Assembly: GCA_001797745.1 (NCBI GenBank)
Contig: MGQF01000094.1
Span: 1 to 24,222 of the forward strand
Source of the DNA: Deltaproteobacteria bacterium RBG_13_52_11
GTDB taxonomy: Bacteria; Desulfobacterota; B13-G15; RBG-16-54-18
Reading direction: 5' to 3'
DNA length: 24,222 nucleotides
Part shown: one piece after another, positions 7,580 to 14,892 of the stretch
How the letters are laid out: each line of letters starts with the position of its first letter
Position numbering within the stretch: position 1 is the first letter of the stretch
The notes under the pieces: model-generated
Seen by the model: only the letters and a program-made list of their open reading frames with translations
Databases searched by the model: none
What the model was told of the DNA's origin: nothing
Made by a program: the position numbers and the translations under genes

Positions 7580-7942
7580 GTGGCCACCAAGAGGTTGTCT
7601 GGAAGGTTGAGGAGAAAGCTGCGGGTCAGAAAAAAGGTGAGAGGGACCGAGGGGCGGCCCCGTCTCACGGTTTACCGGAGCTTAAAGCACATCTACGCCC
7701 AGGTCATCAATGATATCACCGGGCAGACCCTGGCAGCGGCCTCCACCCTCAGTAAGGAGTTACAGGGAACGTTAAAGGCAACGGGCAACGCCGAGGCGGC
7801 CAAGGCAGTGGGTGAACTCGTAGCCCAAAAGGCACTGGAGAGGGGGATCAAAAAGGTGGTCTTCGATCGCAATGGATTCCTCTACCACGGCAGGATAAAG
7901 ACGTTGGCTGAGGCAGCGCGCCAAAAAGGACTCGAGTTTTGA
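7580..7942 (+). CDS. rplR: 50S ribosomal protein L18
   Basis: The 120-aa product reads from a GTG at 7580, preceded by AAGGAGGAGG, and begins MATKRLSGRLRRKLRVRKKV. It contains RPRLTVYRSLKHIYAQVINDITGQTLAAAST and the C-terminal VFDRNGFLYHGRIKTLAEAAR, the L18 core. L18 binds 5S rRNA with L5 and L25. The stop TGA at 7940-7942 runs into the Shine-Dalgarno sequence of rpsE. Confidence 0.97.
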   Translation: MATKRLSGRLRRKLRVRKKVRGTEGRPRLTVYRSLKHIYAQVINDITGQTLAAASTLSKELQGTLKATGNAEAAKAVGELVAQKALERGIKKVVFDRNGFLYHGRIKTLAEAARQKGLEF

Positions 7943-7953
7943 GAGGAGAGCGT

Positions 7954-8460
7954 ATGGTGGAGGCGATAGATTCCACGGAACATGAGTTAACCGATCGGGT
8001 CGTACACATCAGCAGGGTAGCCAAGGTAGTAAAGGGGGGAAGGAGATTTCGTTTCAGCGCCCTGGTGGTGGTGGGAGATGGCAATGGCACCGTGGGCAGC
8101 GGCCTCGGAAAGGCCCATGAGGTCCCTGAGGCCATTCGTAAAGGTATCGAACTGGCGAAAAAGAACCTGATGAAGGTCCCCATTATCAATAGTACCATAC
8201 CCTATATGGTCGTCGGAAGGTTTGGTGCGGGCAAGGTCATCTTGAGGCCAGCCTCGGAGGGGACTGGTGTCATCGCCGGGGCAGCGGTCAGGGCGGTGGT
8301 GGAGGTAGCGGGGATACAGAACATCCTGACCAAATCCTTGGGTTCCAATAACCCCCACAACCTGGTCAAGGCCACCTTTGAGGGCCTCAAACTGCTCAAA
8401 ACCCCGGAGGAGATTGCTCAGAAACGGGGGATAGAGGTGGGAGCACTTCTGAGGCAATAA
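7954..8460 (+). CDS. rpsE: 30S ribosomal protein S5
   Basis: The 168-aa product is taken from the ATG at 7954, after GAGAGGAGAG; an upstream TTG at 7939 overlaps rplR and would add five residues. The double-stranded RNA-binding fold shows LTDRVVHISRVAKVVKGGRRF (residues about 11-31), VVVGDGNGTVGSGLGKA and the GTGVIAGAAVRAVVEVAGI segment. S5 lines the mRNA entry with S3 and S4 and influences decoding accuracy. The stop directly abuts the ATG of rpmD with no gap. Confidence 0.97.
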   Translation: MVEAIDSTEHELTDRVVHISRVAKVVKGGRRFRFSALVVVGDGNGTVGSGLGKAHEVPEAIRKGIELAKKNLMKVPIINSTIPYMVVGRFGAGKVILRPASEGTGVIAGAAVRAVVEVAGIQNILTKSLGSNNPHNLVKATFEGLKLLKTPEEIAQKRGIEVGALLRQ

Positions 8461-8643
8461 ATGGGCACGGGATACGTAAAGCTCAAATTGGTCCGCAGCA
8501 GCATCGGACGTCCCAGAAAACACCGGGATGTGTTGCGGGGAATGGGTTTGACCAAATTAAACAAGGTGGTGGTCCTGAAAGACACACCGGAGACGAGAGG
8601 GATGATCAAAAAGGTCTCCCACCTCGTGGAGGTGATTGAGTAA
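8461..8643 (+). CDS. rpmD: 50S ribosomal protein L30
   Basis: The 60-aa product contains VKLKLVRSSIGRPRKHRDVL and GLTKLNKVVVLKDTPETRGM, the entire L30 fold. L30 binds 23S rRNA near its domains II and V. The ATG follows the rpsE TAA immediately, so initiation very likely depends on ribosomes finishing rpsE. The GTGGAGGTG at its 3' end serves as the binding site for rplO. Confidence 0.96.
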   Translation: MGTGYVKLKLVRSSIGRPRKHRDVLRGMGLTKLNKVVVLKDTPETRGMIKKVSHLVEVIE

Positions 8644-8644
8644 G

Positions 8645-9085
8645 ATGCTAGGACAGCTAAAACCGCCCCTGGGGGCAACAAAAGGGGTTAAACGCGTTGG
8701 CAGGGGCCCTGGCTCAGGTCACGGAAAGACGGCAGGCCGGGGTACCAAGGGCCAGAAGTCACGCAGCGGTGCCCACATCTCCCGCGGTTTTGAAGGTGGG
8801 CAGATGCCTCTGCAGCGGCGGCTGCCTAAGCGGGGGTTCAGGAATATATTCAAAAAGCGATTCGCCCTGGTCCATATCAGGGACCTCAACCGCTTTTCAG
8901 CAGGTGAGGTGGTGGATGTCGAGGCCCTGCAGAAGGCAGGGCTGGTTGAGAAGGTCTATGATGGGGTTAAGATAGTGGGAGATGGCGACCTCACCATTGC
9001 CCTCACCGTCAGGGCCCACAAATGTACCGCGTCGGCCCGAAAGAAAATCGAGGAGGCCTCGGGGAAAGTTGAGGTGGCTTCATGA
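8645..9085 (+). CDS. rplO: 50S ribosomal protein L15
   Basis: The 146-aa product from the ATG at 8645 begins MLGQLKPPLGATKGVKRVGR and carries the glycine-rich RNA-binding segment GRGPGSGHGKTAGRGTKGQK and the GGQMPLQRRLPKRGF motif. L15 is a late 50S assembly protein. The frame can be opened from a TTG at 8636, but GGAGGTG at 8628-8634 is properly spaced only for the ATG. The 3' end overlaps secY (ATGA at 9082-9085). Confidence 0.95.
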   Translation: MLGQLKPPLGATKGVKRVGRGPGSGHGKTAGRGTKGQKSRSGAHISRGFEGGQMPLQRRLPKRGFRNIFKKRFALVHIRDLNRFSAGEVVDVEALQKAGLVEKVYDGVKIVGDGDLTIALTVRAHKCTASARKKIEEASGKVEVAS

Positions 9086-10392
9086 TGACAGCTATCGGCA
9101 ATATTTTCAAGATACCAGAGCTCAAGAGGCGCATCACAATCACCCTCCTCCTATTGGCGGTTTATCGGATTGGATGTCACATTCCCACCCCGGGCATTGA
9201 CAGTGCGGCCCTCACCTCATTCTTCGAACAGGCAGGCGGGACGCTGCTCGGCTTCTTTGATATGTTTGCCGGAGGCGCCATGAAACGCCTGTCAGTCTTT
9301 GCCCTGGGCATTATGCCCTACATCAGCTCTTCCATTATCCTCCAGCTGCTCACGGTGGTTGTCCCCTACCTCGAGCGCCTCCAGAAAGAAGGGGAGATGG
9401 GGAGGAGGAAGATCGTCCAGTACACGAGGTATGGCACGGTCATCCTCAGCATCATCCAGGGCTTCGGCATCGCCATGTGGATGGAAGCTCAGCACGGCAT
9501 GGAGGGGGCACCGATAGCCCTCCATCCAGGGTGGTCCTTCCGACTTATGACGACCATCACCCTGGCTGCCGGTACCTCCTTCCTGATGTGGTTGGGTGAG
9601 CAGATCACCGAGCGGGGGATCGGCAACGGGATATCCCTGATCATCTTCGCGGGGATCGTGGCAAGTATGCCCGCCGCGATTGTACAGACATCTCAGCTGA
9701 TAAAGACAGGGGAACTAGGGCCCATCCTCATGTTGGGCATCGTGGCCTTAATGGTCGCTGTCATAGCCTTTATCGTCTACATGGAGACGTCCCATCGCAG
9801 GATACCCGTCCAGTACGCCAAGAGGATCATCGGAAGGAGGATGTACGGGGGGCAGACCACGCACCTACCCTTGAAGATCAACACTGCTGGCGTTATACCC
9901 CCCATCTTCGCCTCCTCCATCCTCATGTTCCCCGCCACCATCGCCAACTTTGTGAATCATCCTTGGATGCAAAAAATTCAAAACTTCCTCCAACCGACTA
10001 CATTGACCTACAATCTCCTCTTCGTGGGTTTTATCATCTTTTTCTGCTACTTTTACACCGCCGTGGTCTTCAACCCCGTAGACGTGGCAGAAAACATGAA
10101 GAAGTACGGTGGCTTCATCCCCGGTATCAGGCCGGGGAGCTCCACCGCCGACTATATCGATCGGGTCCTCACCCGCATCACCCTGGGTGGAGCCATCTAT
10201 GTGGCTGGCGTATGTGTCCTGCCCACCTTCCTGTACGCGAGGTTCAACGTCCCCTTCTACTTTGGAGGGACGGCCCTGCTCATCGTGGTGGGGGTGGCCT
10301 TGGACACCGTCCAGCAGATAGAGTCCCACATGTTGACCAGGCACTATGAAGGGCTGATCAGTGGGGGGAGGATTAAAGGTCGTCGTGGCTGA
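9082..10392 (+). CDS. secY: Preprotein translocase subunit SecY
   Basis: The 436-aa product is the pore subunit of the SecYEG channel in the inner membrane. About ten hydrophobic segments are visible. Diagnostic stretches are RIGCHIPTPGID after TM1, MPYISSSIILQLLTVVVPYLE, ITERGIGNGISLIIFAGIV, the cytoplasmic loop with RRMYGGQTTHLPLKINTAGV, and FNPVDVAENMKKYGGFIPGI near the C-terminal end. The start (two ATG codons) overlaps rplO, so coupling is likely. SecY normally sits in the spc block between rplO and adk, as here. Confidence 0.98.
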   Translation: MMTAIGNIFKIPELKRRITITLLLLAVYRIGCHIPTPGIDSAALTSFFEQAGGTLLGFFDMFAGGAMKRLSVFALGIMPYISSSIILQLLTVVVPYLERLQKEGEMGRRKIVQYTRYGTVILSIIQGFGIAMWMEAQHGMEGAPIALHPGWSFRLMTTITLAAGTSFLMWLGEQITERGIGNGISLIIFAGIVASMPAAIVQTSQLIKTGELGPILMLGIVALMVAVIAFIVYMETSHRRIPVQYAKRIIGRRMYGGQTTHLPLKINTAGVIPPIFASSILMFPATIANFVNHPWMQKIQNFLQPTTLTYNLLFVGFIIFFCYFYTAVVFNPVDVAENMKKYGGFIPGIRPGSSTADYIDRVLTRITLGGAIYVAGVCVLPTFLYARFNVPFYFGGTALLIVVGVALDTVQQIESHMLTRHYEGLISGGRIKGRRG

Positions 10393-10418
10393 TAAGAGAG
10401 ATAGGTGAGGTAAGACGG

Positions 10419-11063
10419 ATGGATTTGATCCTGTTAGGACCGCCCGGCTCAGGAAAGGGCACGCAGGCACAGAAGATGGTGGAACGGTACCGTATACCCC
10501 AGATATCCACCGGCGATATTCTCAGGACGGCGGTGAAAGAAAAGACCCCCTTGGGGGTGGAGGCAAAGCAGTATATGGACCAAGGAGCTTTGGTCCCTGA
10601 TAAGGTAGTGGTGGGCATTGTTCGGGATAGGCTCAAGAGTGCAGACTGTAATGGTGGATTCATCTTGGATGGTTTTCCCCGCACCGTCCCCCAGGCCGAG
10701 GCTCTGGAAAGCACCTTGAAGGATATGAAGAGGGGAATAGACCACGTCGTCAGCATCGAGGTGGACAACGAACAGTTGATACGTCGCCTGACAGGGAGGA
10801 GGACCTGCCGGGATTGTGGGGCTATGTCTCATCTCACCTTCGACCCTCCCAAGAAGGAAGGGATTTGCAACAAGTGTGGGGGGGAACTGTACCAACGGGA
10901 TGATGATAAGGAGGGAACTATCAGGGCGAGACTTCAGGTCTACGAAAAGCAGACTGCTCCCCTGATTGCATACTACCGAAAAAGGGGGCTCTTGCGTACC
11001 ATTGATGGGGTAGGAGATATAGAGAAGATCTTTCGGGAAATCGTTGAGGCCATCGAGGGGTAA
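10419..11063 (+). CDS. adk: Adenylate kinase, zinc-LID form
   Basis: The 214-aa product catalyses ATP + AMP = 2 ADP in the cytoplasm. It has the P-loop GPPGSGKGTQ (residues 8-17), the AMP-binding STGDILR and FILDGFPRT (81-89), and the long LID domain. The LID carries four cysteines, C130-x2-C133 and C150-x2-C153, the structural zinc form of Gram-positive and thermophilic enzymes rather than the H/S/D/T form of E. coli. It follows secY by 26 nt. The next gene is infA; the methionine aminopeptidase gene often found here is absent. Confidence 0.98.
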   Translation: MDLILLGPPGSGKGTQAQKMVERYRIPQISTGDILRTAVKEKTPLGVEAKQYMDQGALVPDKVVVGIVRDRLKSADCNGGFILDGFPRTVPQAEALESTLKDMKRGIDHVVSIEVDNEQLIRRLTGRRTCRDCGAMSHLTFDPPKKEGICNKCGGELYQRDDDKEGTIRARLQVYEKQTAPLIAYYRKRGLLRTIDGVGDIEKIFREIVEAIEG

Positions 11064-11076
11064 TGGGGAAATTTAT

Positions 11077-11304
11077 ATGCCCAAGGCAGAAGCCCTCTCG
11101 GTAGAAGGAACGGTTACGGAAACCCTCCCTAACGCCATGTTCAGGGTGGAGCTGGTGGGCGGCCACAAGGTGTTGGCCCACATCTCTGGAAAGATGAGGA
11201 TGCACTACATAAAGATTATTCCGGGAGATAAGGTTACGGTGGAACTTTCCCCCTATGACCTCAGCAGGGGCAGAATCACTTATCGAGAGAAAAAGAGCGC
11301 TTAA
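11077..11304 (+). CDS. infA: Translation initiation factor IF-1
   Basis: The 75-aa product is read from the ATG at 11077, giving an N-terminus MPKAEALSVEGTVTETLPNA. The OB fold core AMFRVELVGGHKVLAHISGK and the end PGDKVTVELSPYDLSRGRITYREKKSA are nearly invariant for IF-1. IF-1 occupies the 30S A site during initiation. A longer frame from 11044 overlaps adk and adds residues not found in IF-1. Only a weak GGGGAA site precedes the ATG. Confidence 0.97.
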   Translation: MPKAEALSVEGTVTETLPNAMFRVELVGGHKVLAHISGKMRMHYIKIIPGDKVTVELSPYDLSRGRITYREKKSA

Positions 11305-11332
11305 CGGGTAAGGACTACTCAGGAGGATTGAG

Positions 11333-11446
11333 ATGAAAGTGAGATCTTCGGTGAAGAAGATCTGCGACAAATGCAAGATCATCAAGCGCAAGGGTGTCAT
11401 CAGGGTCATCTGCGTAAATCCAAAGCATAAACAGAGACAAGGTTAG
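11333..11446 (+). CDS. rpmJ: 50S ribosomal protein L36, zinc form
   Basis: This 37-aa gene is easy to miss because of its size. The ATG at 11333 follows AGGAGG (11321-11326) and reads MKVRSSVKKICDKCKIIKRK, then GVIRVICVNPKHKQRQG and a TAG. The zinc ligands C11, C14, C27 and H32 are all present, the CCCH form of L36. L36 is the smallest ribosomal protein and contacts 23S rRNA. It lies between infA and rpsM, its usual place. Confidence 0.97.
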   Translation: MKVRSSVKKICDKCKIIKRKGVIRVICVNPKHKQRQG

Positions 11447-11459
11447 GAGGGAGGCTGCA

Positions 11460-11831
11460 GTGCCTAGAATCGCAGGAGTTGACTTACCGAAGGATAAAAG
11501 GGTTGAAATAGCCCTCACCTATATCTATGGCATTGGACGCTCTGCGTCCCAGAAGATCTTGAATGAGGCCGGTGTCGACTGGAATAAGAAGGCTGGCGAG
11601 TTGAGTGAGTCGGAGGTTGTCAAGATAAGAGGAATTATCGACAGCGTTTTTAAAGTGGAGGGAGAGCTGAGAAGGGAAATAGCCATGAACATCAAGGGCC
11701 TCATGGATCTGGGTTCTTATCGGGGACTGCGCCATCGCCGATCCCTCCCGGTGCGGGGGCAGCGGACCCATACCAACGCCAGGACCAGAAAAGGGCCTCG
11801 CAGGGGAGTGATCGGGAAAAAGAAAATATAG
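11460..11831 (+). CDS. rpsM: 30S ribosomal protein S13
   Basis: The 123-aa product from the GTG at 11460 (AGGAGGGAGG upstream) begins MPRIAGVDLPKDKRVEIALT and contains the YIYGIGRSASQKIL helix-turn motif. It ends with LRHRRSLPVRGQRTHTNART and a basic tail. S13 lies at the top of the 30S head, contacts P-site tRNA and forms bridges to L5. It opens the alpha-type block with rpsK, rpsD, rpoA and rplQ. Confidence 0.98.
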   Translation: MPRIAGVDLPKDKRVEIALTYIYGIGRSASQKILNEAGVDWNKKAGELSESEVVKIRGIIDSVFKVEGELRREIAMNIKGLMDLGSYRGLRHRRSLPVRGQRTHTNARTRKGPRRGVIGKKKI

Positions 11832-11839
11832 GAGGAAGT

Positions 11840-12232
11840 ATGGCCAAGAGAGAGCAAAAGGGCGGGAAGAAGAAGGCGCGAGTAAATATTCCTTCAGGAA
11901 TAGTTCATATCCAGGCTACCTTTAACAACACCATTGTGACTTTTACCGACGACCAGGGAAACACCATTGCCTGGGCCAGTGGTGGTACACAAGGGTTCAA
12001 GGGATCGCGTAAGGGGACGCCCTTTGCCGCCCAATTGGCTGCGTCGGCCGCTGCAAAAAAGGCCATGGAGCATGGAATGAAGACGGTGGATGTCTACGTG
12101 AAGGGGCCCGGGGCAGGAAGGGAGGCCACTCTGAGAGCACTGCAGGCCACAGGGATTAAGGTCCATATGATTAGGGATGTCACCCCCATACCGCACAACG
12201 GCTGTAGGCCTCCCAAGAGGAGGAGGGTATAA
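11840..12232 (+). CDS. rpsK: 30S ribosomal protein S11
   Basis: The 130-aa product contains GIVHIQATFNNTIVTFTDDQ and the AWASGGTQGFKGSRKGTPFA segment, then VKGPGAGREATLRALQ and the C-terminal PIPHNGCRPPKRRRV. These are all diagnostic of S11, a platform protein near the mRNA exit and the E site. AGGAGG lies just before the ATG. The stop TAA at 12230-12232 is followed after a single base by the rpsD start. Confidence 0.98.
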   Translation: MAKREQKGGKKKARVNIPSGIVHIQATFNNTIVTFTDDQGNTIAWASGGTQGFKGSRKGTPFAAQLAASAAAKKAMEHGMKTVDVYVKGPGAGREATLRALQATGIKVHMIRDVTPIPHNGCRPPKRRRV

Positions 12233-12233
12233 C

Positions 12234-12863
12234 GTGGCTCAATACATAGATTCGGTCTGCCGATTGTGTCGCCGAGAAAGAATGAAGCTCTTCCTGAAGG
12301 GTGAACGATGCTATACTGATAAGTGTGCCTTTGAACGTCGGGGTTATCCACCAGGACAACATGGTCAACGCCGGATCAAATTTTCTGACTACGGTATCCA
12401 ACTGAGGGAGAAGCAGAAGGTCAAACGGATATACGGCGTATCGGAGCGGCAGTTTCGTAACTACTTTGAGAAGGCCGACAGACAAAAGGGTATTACGGGG
12501 ACGAATCTCCTGATCCTCTTGGAGCGGCGACTTGACAATACGGTATACCGGCTCGGTTTCGCCACCTCCCGTCAGGAGGCGCGACAACTGGTGGGGCACG
12601 GCCACTTTCTGGTCAACGGGCGCAAGGTAAACATCCCTTCGTATCTCGTGAAACCCAACGATGTCATCGAGGTCAAAGAGAAGGGCAAGGGGATGGCTCG
12701 GATCAAGGAGGCCGTAAAGGGGATGGCCAGGAGGGGTATACCCCAATGGCTGGAGATGGAAAAGGCTAACCTCAGAGGAATGGTCAAGGGATGGCCCAAT
12801 CGAGAGGAATTAACGACACCTCCTATTCAAGAGCAACTCATCGTTGAACTATACTCCAAATAA
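12234..12863 (+). CDS. rpsD: 30S ribosomal protein S4, zinc form
   Basis: The 209-aa product is read from the GTG at 12234, directly after rpsK, with AGGAGGAGG at about 12219-12227 as its binding site. It begins MAQYIDSVCRLCRRERMKLF and keeps four cysteines (C9, C12, C26, C31), the zinc-binding S4 form. An S4 RNA-binding domain follows (RLDNTVYRLGFATSRQEARQ, then VNGRKVNIPSYLV). S4 is a primary 16S rRNA binder and in E. coli represses the alpha operon. A longer frame from 12177 lies inside rpsK and is not S4-like. Confidence 0.97.
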   Translation: MAQYIDSVCRLCRRERMKLFLKGERCYTDKCAFERRGYPPGQHGQRRIKFSDYGIQLREKQKVKRIYGVSERQFRNYFEKADRQKGITGTNLLILLERRLDNTVYRLGFATSRQEARQLVGHGHFLVNGRKVNIPSYLVKPNDVIEVKEKGKGMARIKEAVKGMARRGIPQWLEMEKANLRGMVKGWPNREELTTPPIQEQLIVELYSK

Positions 12864-12899
12864 CCATTTCAGTATGGTTCAGGAGGGAATTGAAAGACT

Positions 12900-13925
12900 A
12901 TGGAGATAAACGAGAAGAATTGGAAGACCTTGATCAAGCCGAAAAGACTTGAGGTCGATGAGGAGACTTTAACCGACTACTACGGCAAATTCGTCGCCGA
13001 GCCCCTGGAGAGGGGGTTCGGAATGACGTTGGGGAACTCTTTGAGGAGAATCCTGCTATCATCCCTTCAGGGGGCGGCCGTCACGGGGGTCAAAATAGAT
13101 GGGAGCCTGCACGAGTTTTCCGTACTCCCTGGGGTGAAGGAGGATGTTACTGATATCATCCTCAATCTAAAGGAAGTGGTCTTCAGGCTGCACGGCTCCA
13201 GTTCAAAGACGGCACGGATAGAGGTCGAAAACGAAAAGGAGGTCACCGCAGCGGATATTATCGCCGATGCCGATGTGGAGGTAGTTAATCCTCAGCAGCA
13301 CATAGCCCTTCTTGACAAGGGCGCGAAGCTAACAATGGAAATGACGGTAAAGATGGGCAAAGGGTATGTCCCCGCCGAGAGAAACAAGGAGGAGGACATG
13401 CCAATAGGGACTACCCCCATTGACTCCGTTTTCACACCCATCAAGAAGGTGAACTATACGGTGACCAATGCGCGCGTGGGACAGATCACTGACTACGACA
13501 AGCTCACCCTCGAGGTCTGGACCAACGGCAGTATCAAACCTGATGATGCCGTAGCCCTGGCAGCCAAAATTCTCAAGGATCAATTGAACATATTTATCAA
13601 CTTCGAGGAACCACCTGAGGAACTCCCGAGTGAGGACGATGAAGAAAAAAGGCAAAGAGAGTTGGAGGATCTGCGCGATAAACTGACCAAGAGCGTGGAT
13701 GAACTTGAGTTATCGGTCAGATCGGCCAACTGTCTGAAGAACGCCAACATCCACTATATCGTGGAATTAGTACAAAAAACGGAACAGGAGATCCTCCAGA
13801 CTAAGAACTTCGGCAGAAAATCCCTGAATGAGATAAAAGAGGTCTTGGAGGGGATGGGACTTAAACTGGGGATGAATATAGAAACTCTCATGCCCCTTGA
13901 ACAGCAAAGAGAGAAAGAGGACTAA
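12900..13925 (+). CDS. rpoA: DNA-directed RNA polymerase subunit alpha
   Basis: The 341-aa product has the complete alpha architecture. The N-terminal dimerisation domain shows FGMTLGNSLRRILLSSLQGAAVTGVKIDG (from about residue 40), the acidic Glu-rich linker EEPPEELPSEDDEEKRQRE follows at about 239-257, and the C-terminal DNA/activator-binding domain has LELSVRSANCLKNANIHYIVELV and GRKSLNEIKEVLEGMGLKLG. Alpha is the assembly platform for RNA polymerase and reads upstream promoter elements. AGGAGGG lies 12 nt before the ATG, somewhat far. Confidence 0.98.
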   Translation: MEINEKNWKTLIKPKRLEVDEETLTDYYGKFVAEPLERGFGMTLGNSLRRILLSSLQGAAVTGVKIDGSLHEFSVLPGVKEDVTDIILNLKEVVFRLHGSSSKTARIEVENEKEVTAADIIADADVEVVNPQQHIALLDKGAKLTMEMTVKMGKGYVPAERNKEEDMPIGTTPIDSVFTPIKKVNYTVTNARVGQITDYDKLTLEVWTNGSIKPDDAVALAAKILKDQLNIFINFEEPPEELPSEDDEEKRQRELEDLRDKLTKSVDELELSVRSANCLKNANIHYIVELVQKTEQEILQTKNFGRKSLNEIKEVLEGMGLKLGMNIETLMPLEQQREKED

Positions 13926-13934
13926 AGGGAAGAC

Positions 13935-14360
13935 ATGAGACACCGAAACGCCGGAAGAAAACTCAACCGCACCACAAGCCATCGCCTCATGATGCTGCGC
14001 AATATGGTCACCTCCCTCTTCGAACATGAGCGGATTGAAACCACCGAGGCCAAGGCCAAAGAGGTGCGCAGTCTTGCAGAACGTCTCATCACCTTAGGGA
14101 AGAGGGGAGACCTGCACGCCCGCCGCCAGGCCCTCAGGATCATCAACAGCAAAAAGGTGGCCCACAAGCTCTTCAACGAGATAGCCCCCCGCTTTACGGG
14201 GAGGAATGGGGGGTATACTCACATGTTCAAAACTAGAAATCGCCCGGGTGATAGCGCGGCCCTCGCCATCATCGAGTTGCTCCCCATCGCAGGTAAGGAA
14301 GAAAAGGAGAAGGCGGACAAAAAGCCCGCAAAGAAAAAGGCTTCAGAAAAGAAATCATAA
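13935..14360 (+). CDS. rplQ: 50S ribosomal protein L17
   Basis: The 141-aa product begins MRHRNAGRKLNRTTSHRLMM, the invariant L17 start, and contains RMITTEAKAKEVRSLAERLI-like sequence and the GGYTHMFKTRNRPGDSAALA segment. The last 25 residues are a Lys/Glu-rich extension (KEEKEKADKKPAKKKASEKKS) beyond the usual L17 core. L17 lies at the exit-tunnel side of the 50S subunit. This is the last gene of the superoperon. Its TAA overlaps by 6 nt the end of the convergent gene on the other strand, and no terminator hairpin is visible between them. Confidence 0.97.
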   Translation: MRHRNAGRKLNRTTSHRLMMLRNMVTSLFEHERIETTEAKAKEVRSLAERLITLGKRGDLHARRQALRIINSKKVAHKLFNEIAPRFTGRNGGYTHMFKTRNRPGDSAALAIIELLPIAGKEEKEKADKKPAKKKASEKKS

Positions 14361-14837
14361 CTTATATTTGAAATCCCGCAGCAGTTTTTTCCTCCACTGA
14401 ACCCCCTGGTCGTCTTCGATCCCCTTGGGAGGCGAACCATCAATCACCCCCAAGATACCCCTCCCCTGATCCGTCTGGGCGATGATCACCTCGACCGGGT
14501 TGGCGGTGGCACAGTAGATGGTGCATACCTCCTGGCACATCTTGATGGCGTTCAAGACGTTGATGGGGAAGGCATCCTTCAGCAGGACGATGAAGATGTG
14601 GCCAGCTCCCACCTCGGAGGCGTTTTTCTGGGCGACCTTGACCAGGTCAGGATCGTTCCCCTCTGACCTGATGAGGCAATGGCCTGAGGCCTCACAAAAG
14701 GCGAGGCCGAACTTTGCCCCAGGCACCCCGCCAACTATCACCTCAAAGAGATCCTCCACTGTTTTGATAAAATGGCTCTGCCCGAAGATAATATTGGCTC
14801 CCTCAGGGATCTCGAGCCTCACCGTTTTGATCTCCAT
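14355..14837 (-). CDS. Adenosine-specific kinase-like protein
   Basis: The 160-aa product resembles the small adenosine-specific kinase family (PF04008, structurally known from Pyrobaculum PAE2307) found mostly in archaea and thermophilic or anaerobic bacteria. Recognisable stretches are the PEGANIIFGQSHFIKTVEDL start (residues about 11-30), FGLAFCEASGHCLIRSEGN, GAGHIFIVLLKDAFPINVLN and GRGILGVIDGSPPKGIEDD. Family knowledge gives transfer of phosphate to adenosine; the substrate has not been tested here. A strong AGGAGGAAGAGG precedes the ATG. It is the last gene of the minus-strand operon, 55 nt after the DHH gene. Family placement is from sequence memory only. Confidence 0.82.
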   Translation of the reverse strand: MEIKTVRLEIPEGANIIFGQSHFIKTVEDLFEVIVGGVPGAKFGLAFCEASGHCLIRSEGNDPDLVKVAQKNASEVGAGHIFIVLLKDAFPINVLNAIKMCQEVCTIYCATANPVEVIIAQTDQGRGILGVIDGSPPKGIEDDQGVQWRKKLLRDFKYKL

Positions 14838-14892
14838 ATACCTCTTCCTCCTCTCTCTTGAGACAAAGGGAATTCCCTACACCCGTTTCTCC

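Noticed and set aside
9865..10470. 201-codon minus-strand frame over secY
   Set aside because: Antisense to conserved SecY membrane helices, with a composition unlike a real protein.
14361..14400. Terminator between rplQ and the opposing kinase gene
   Set aside because: The T-run at about 14385 on the plus strand is not preceded by a stable stem.
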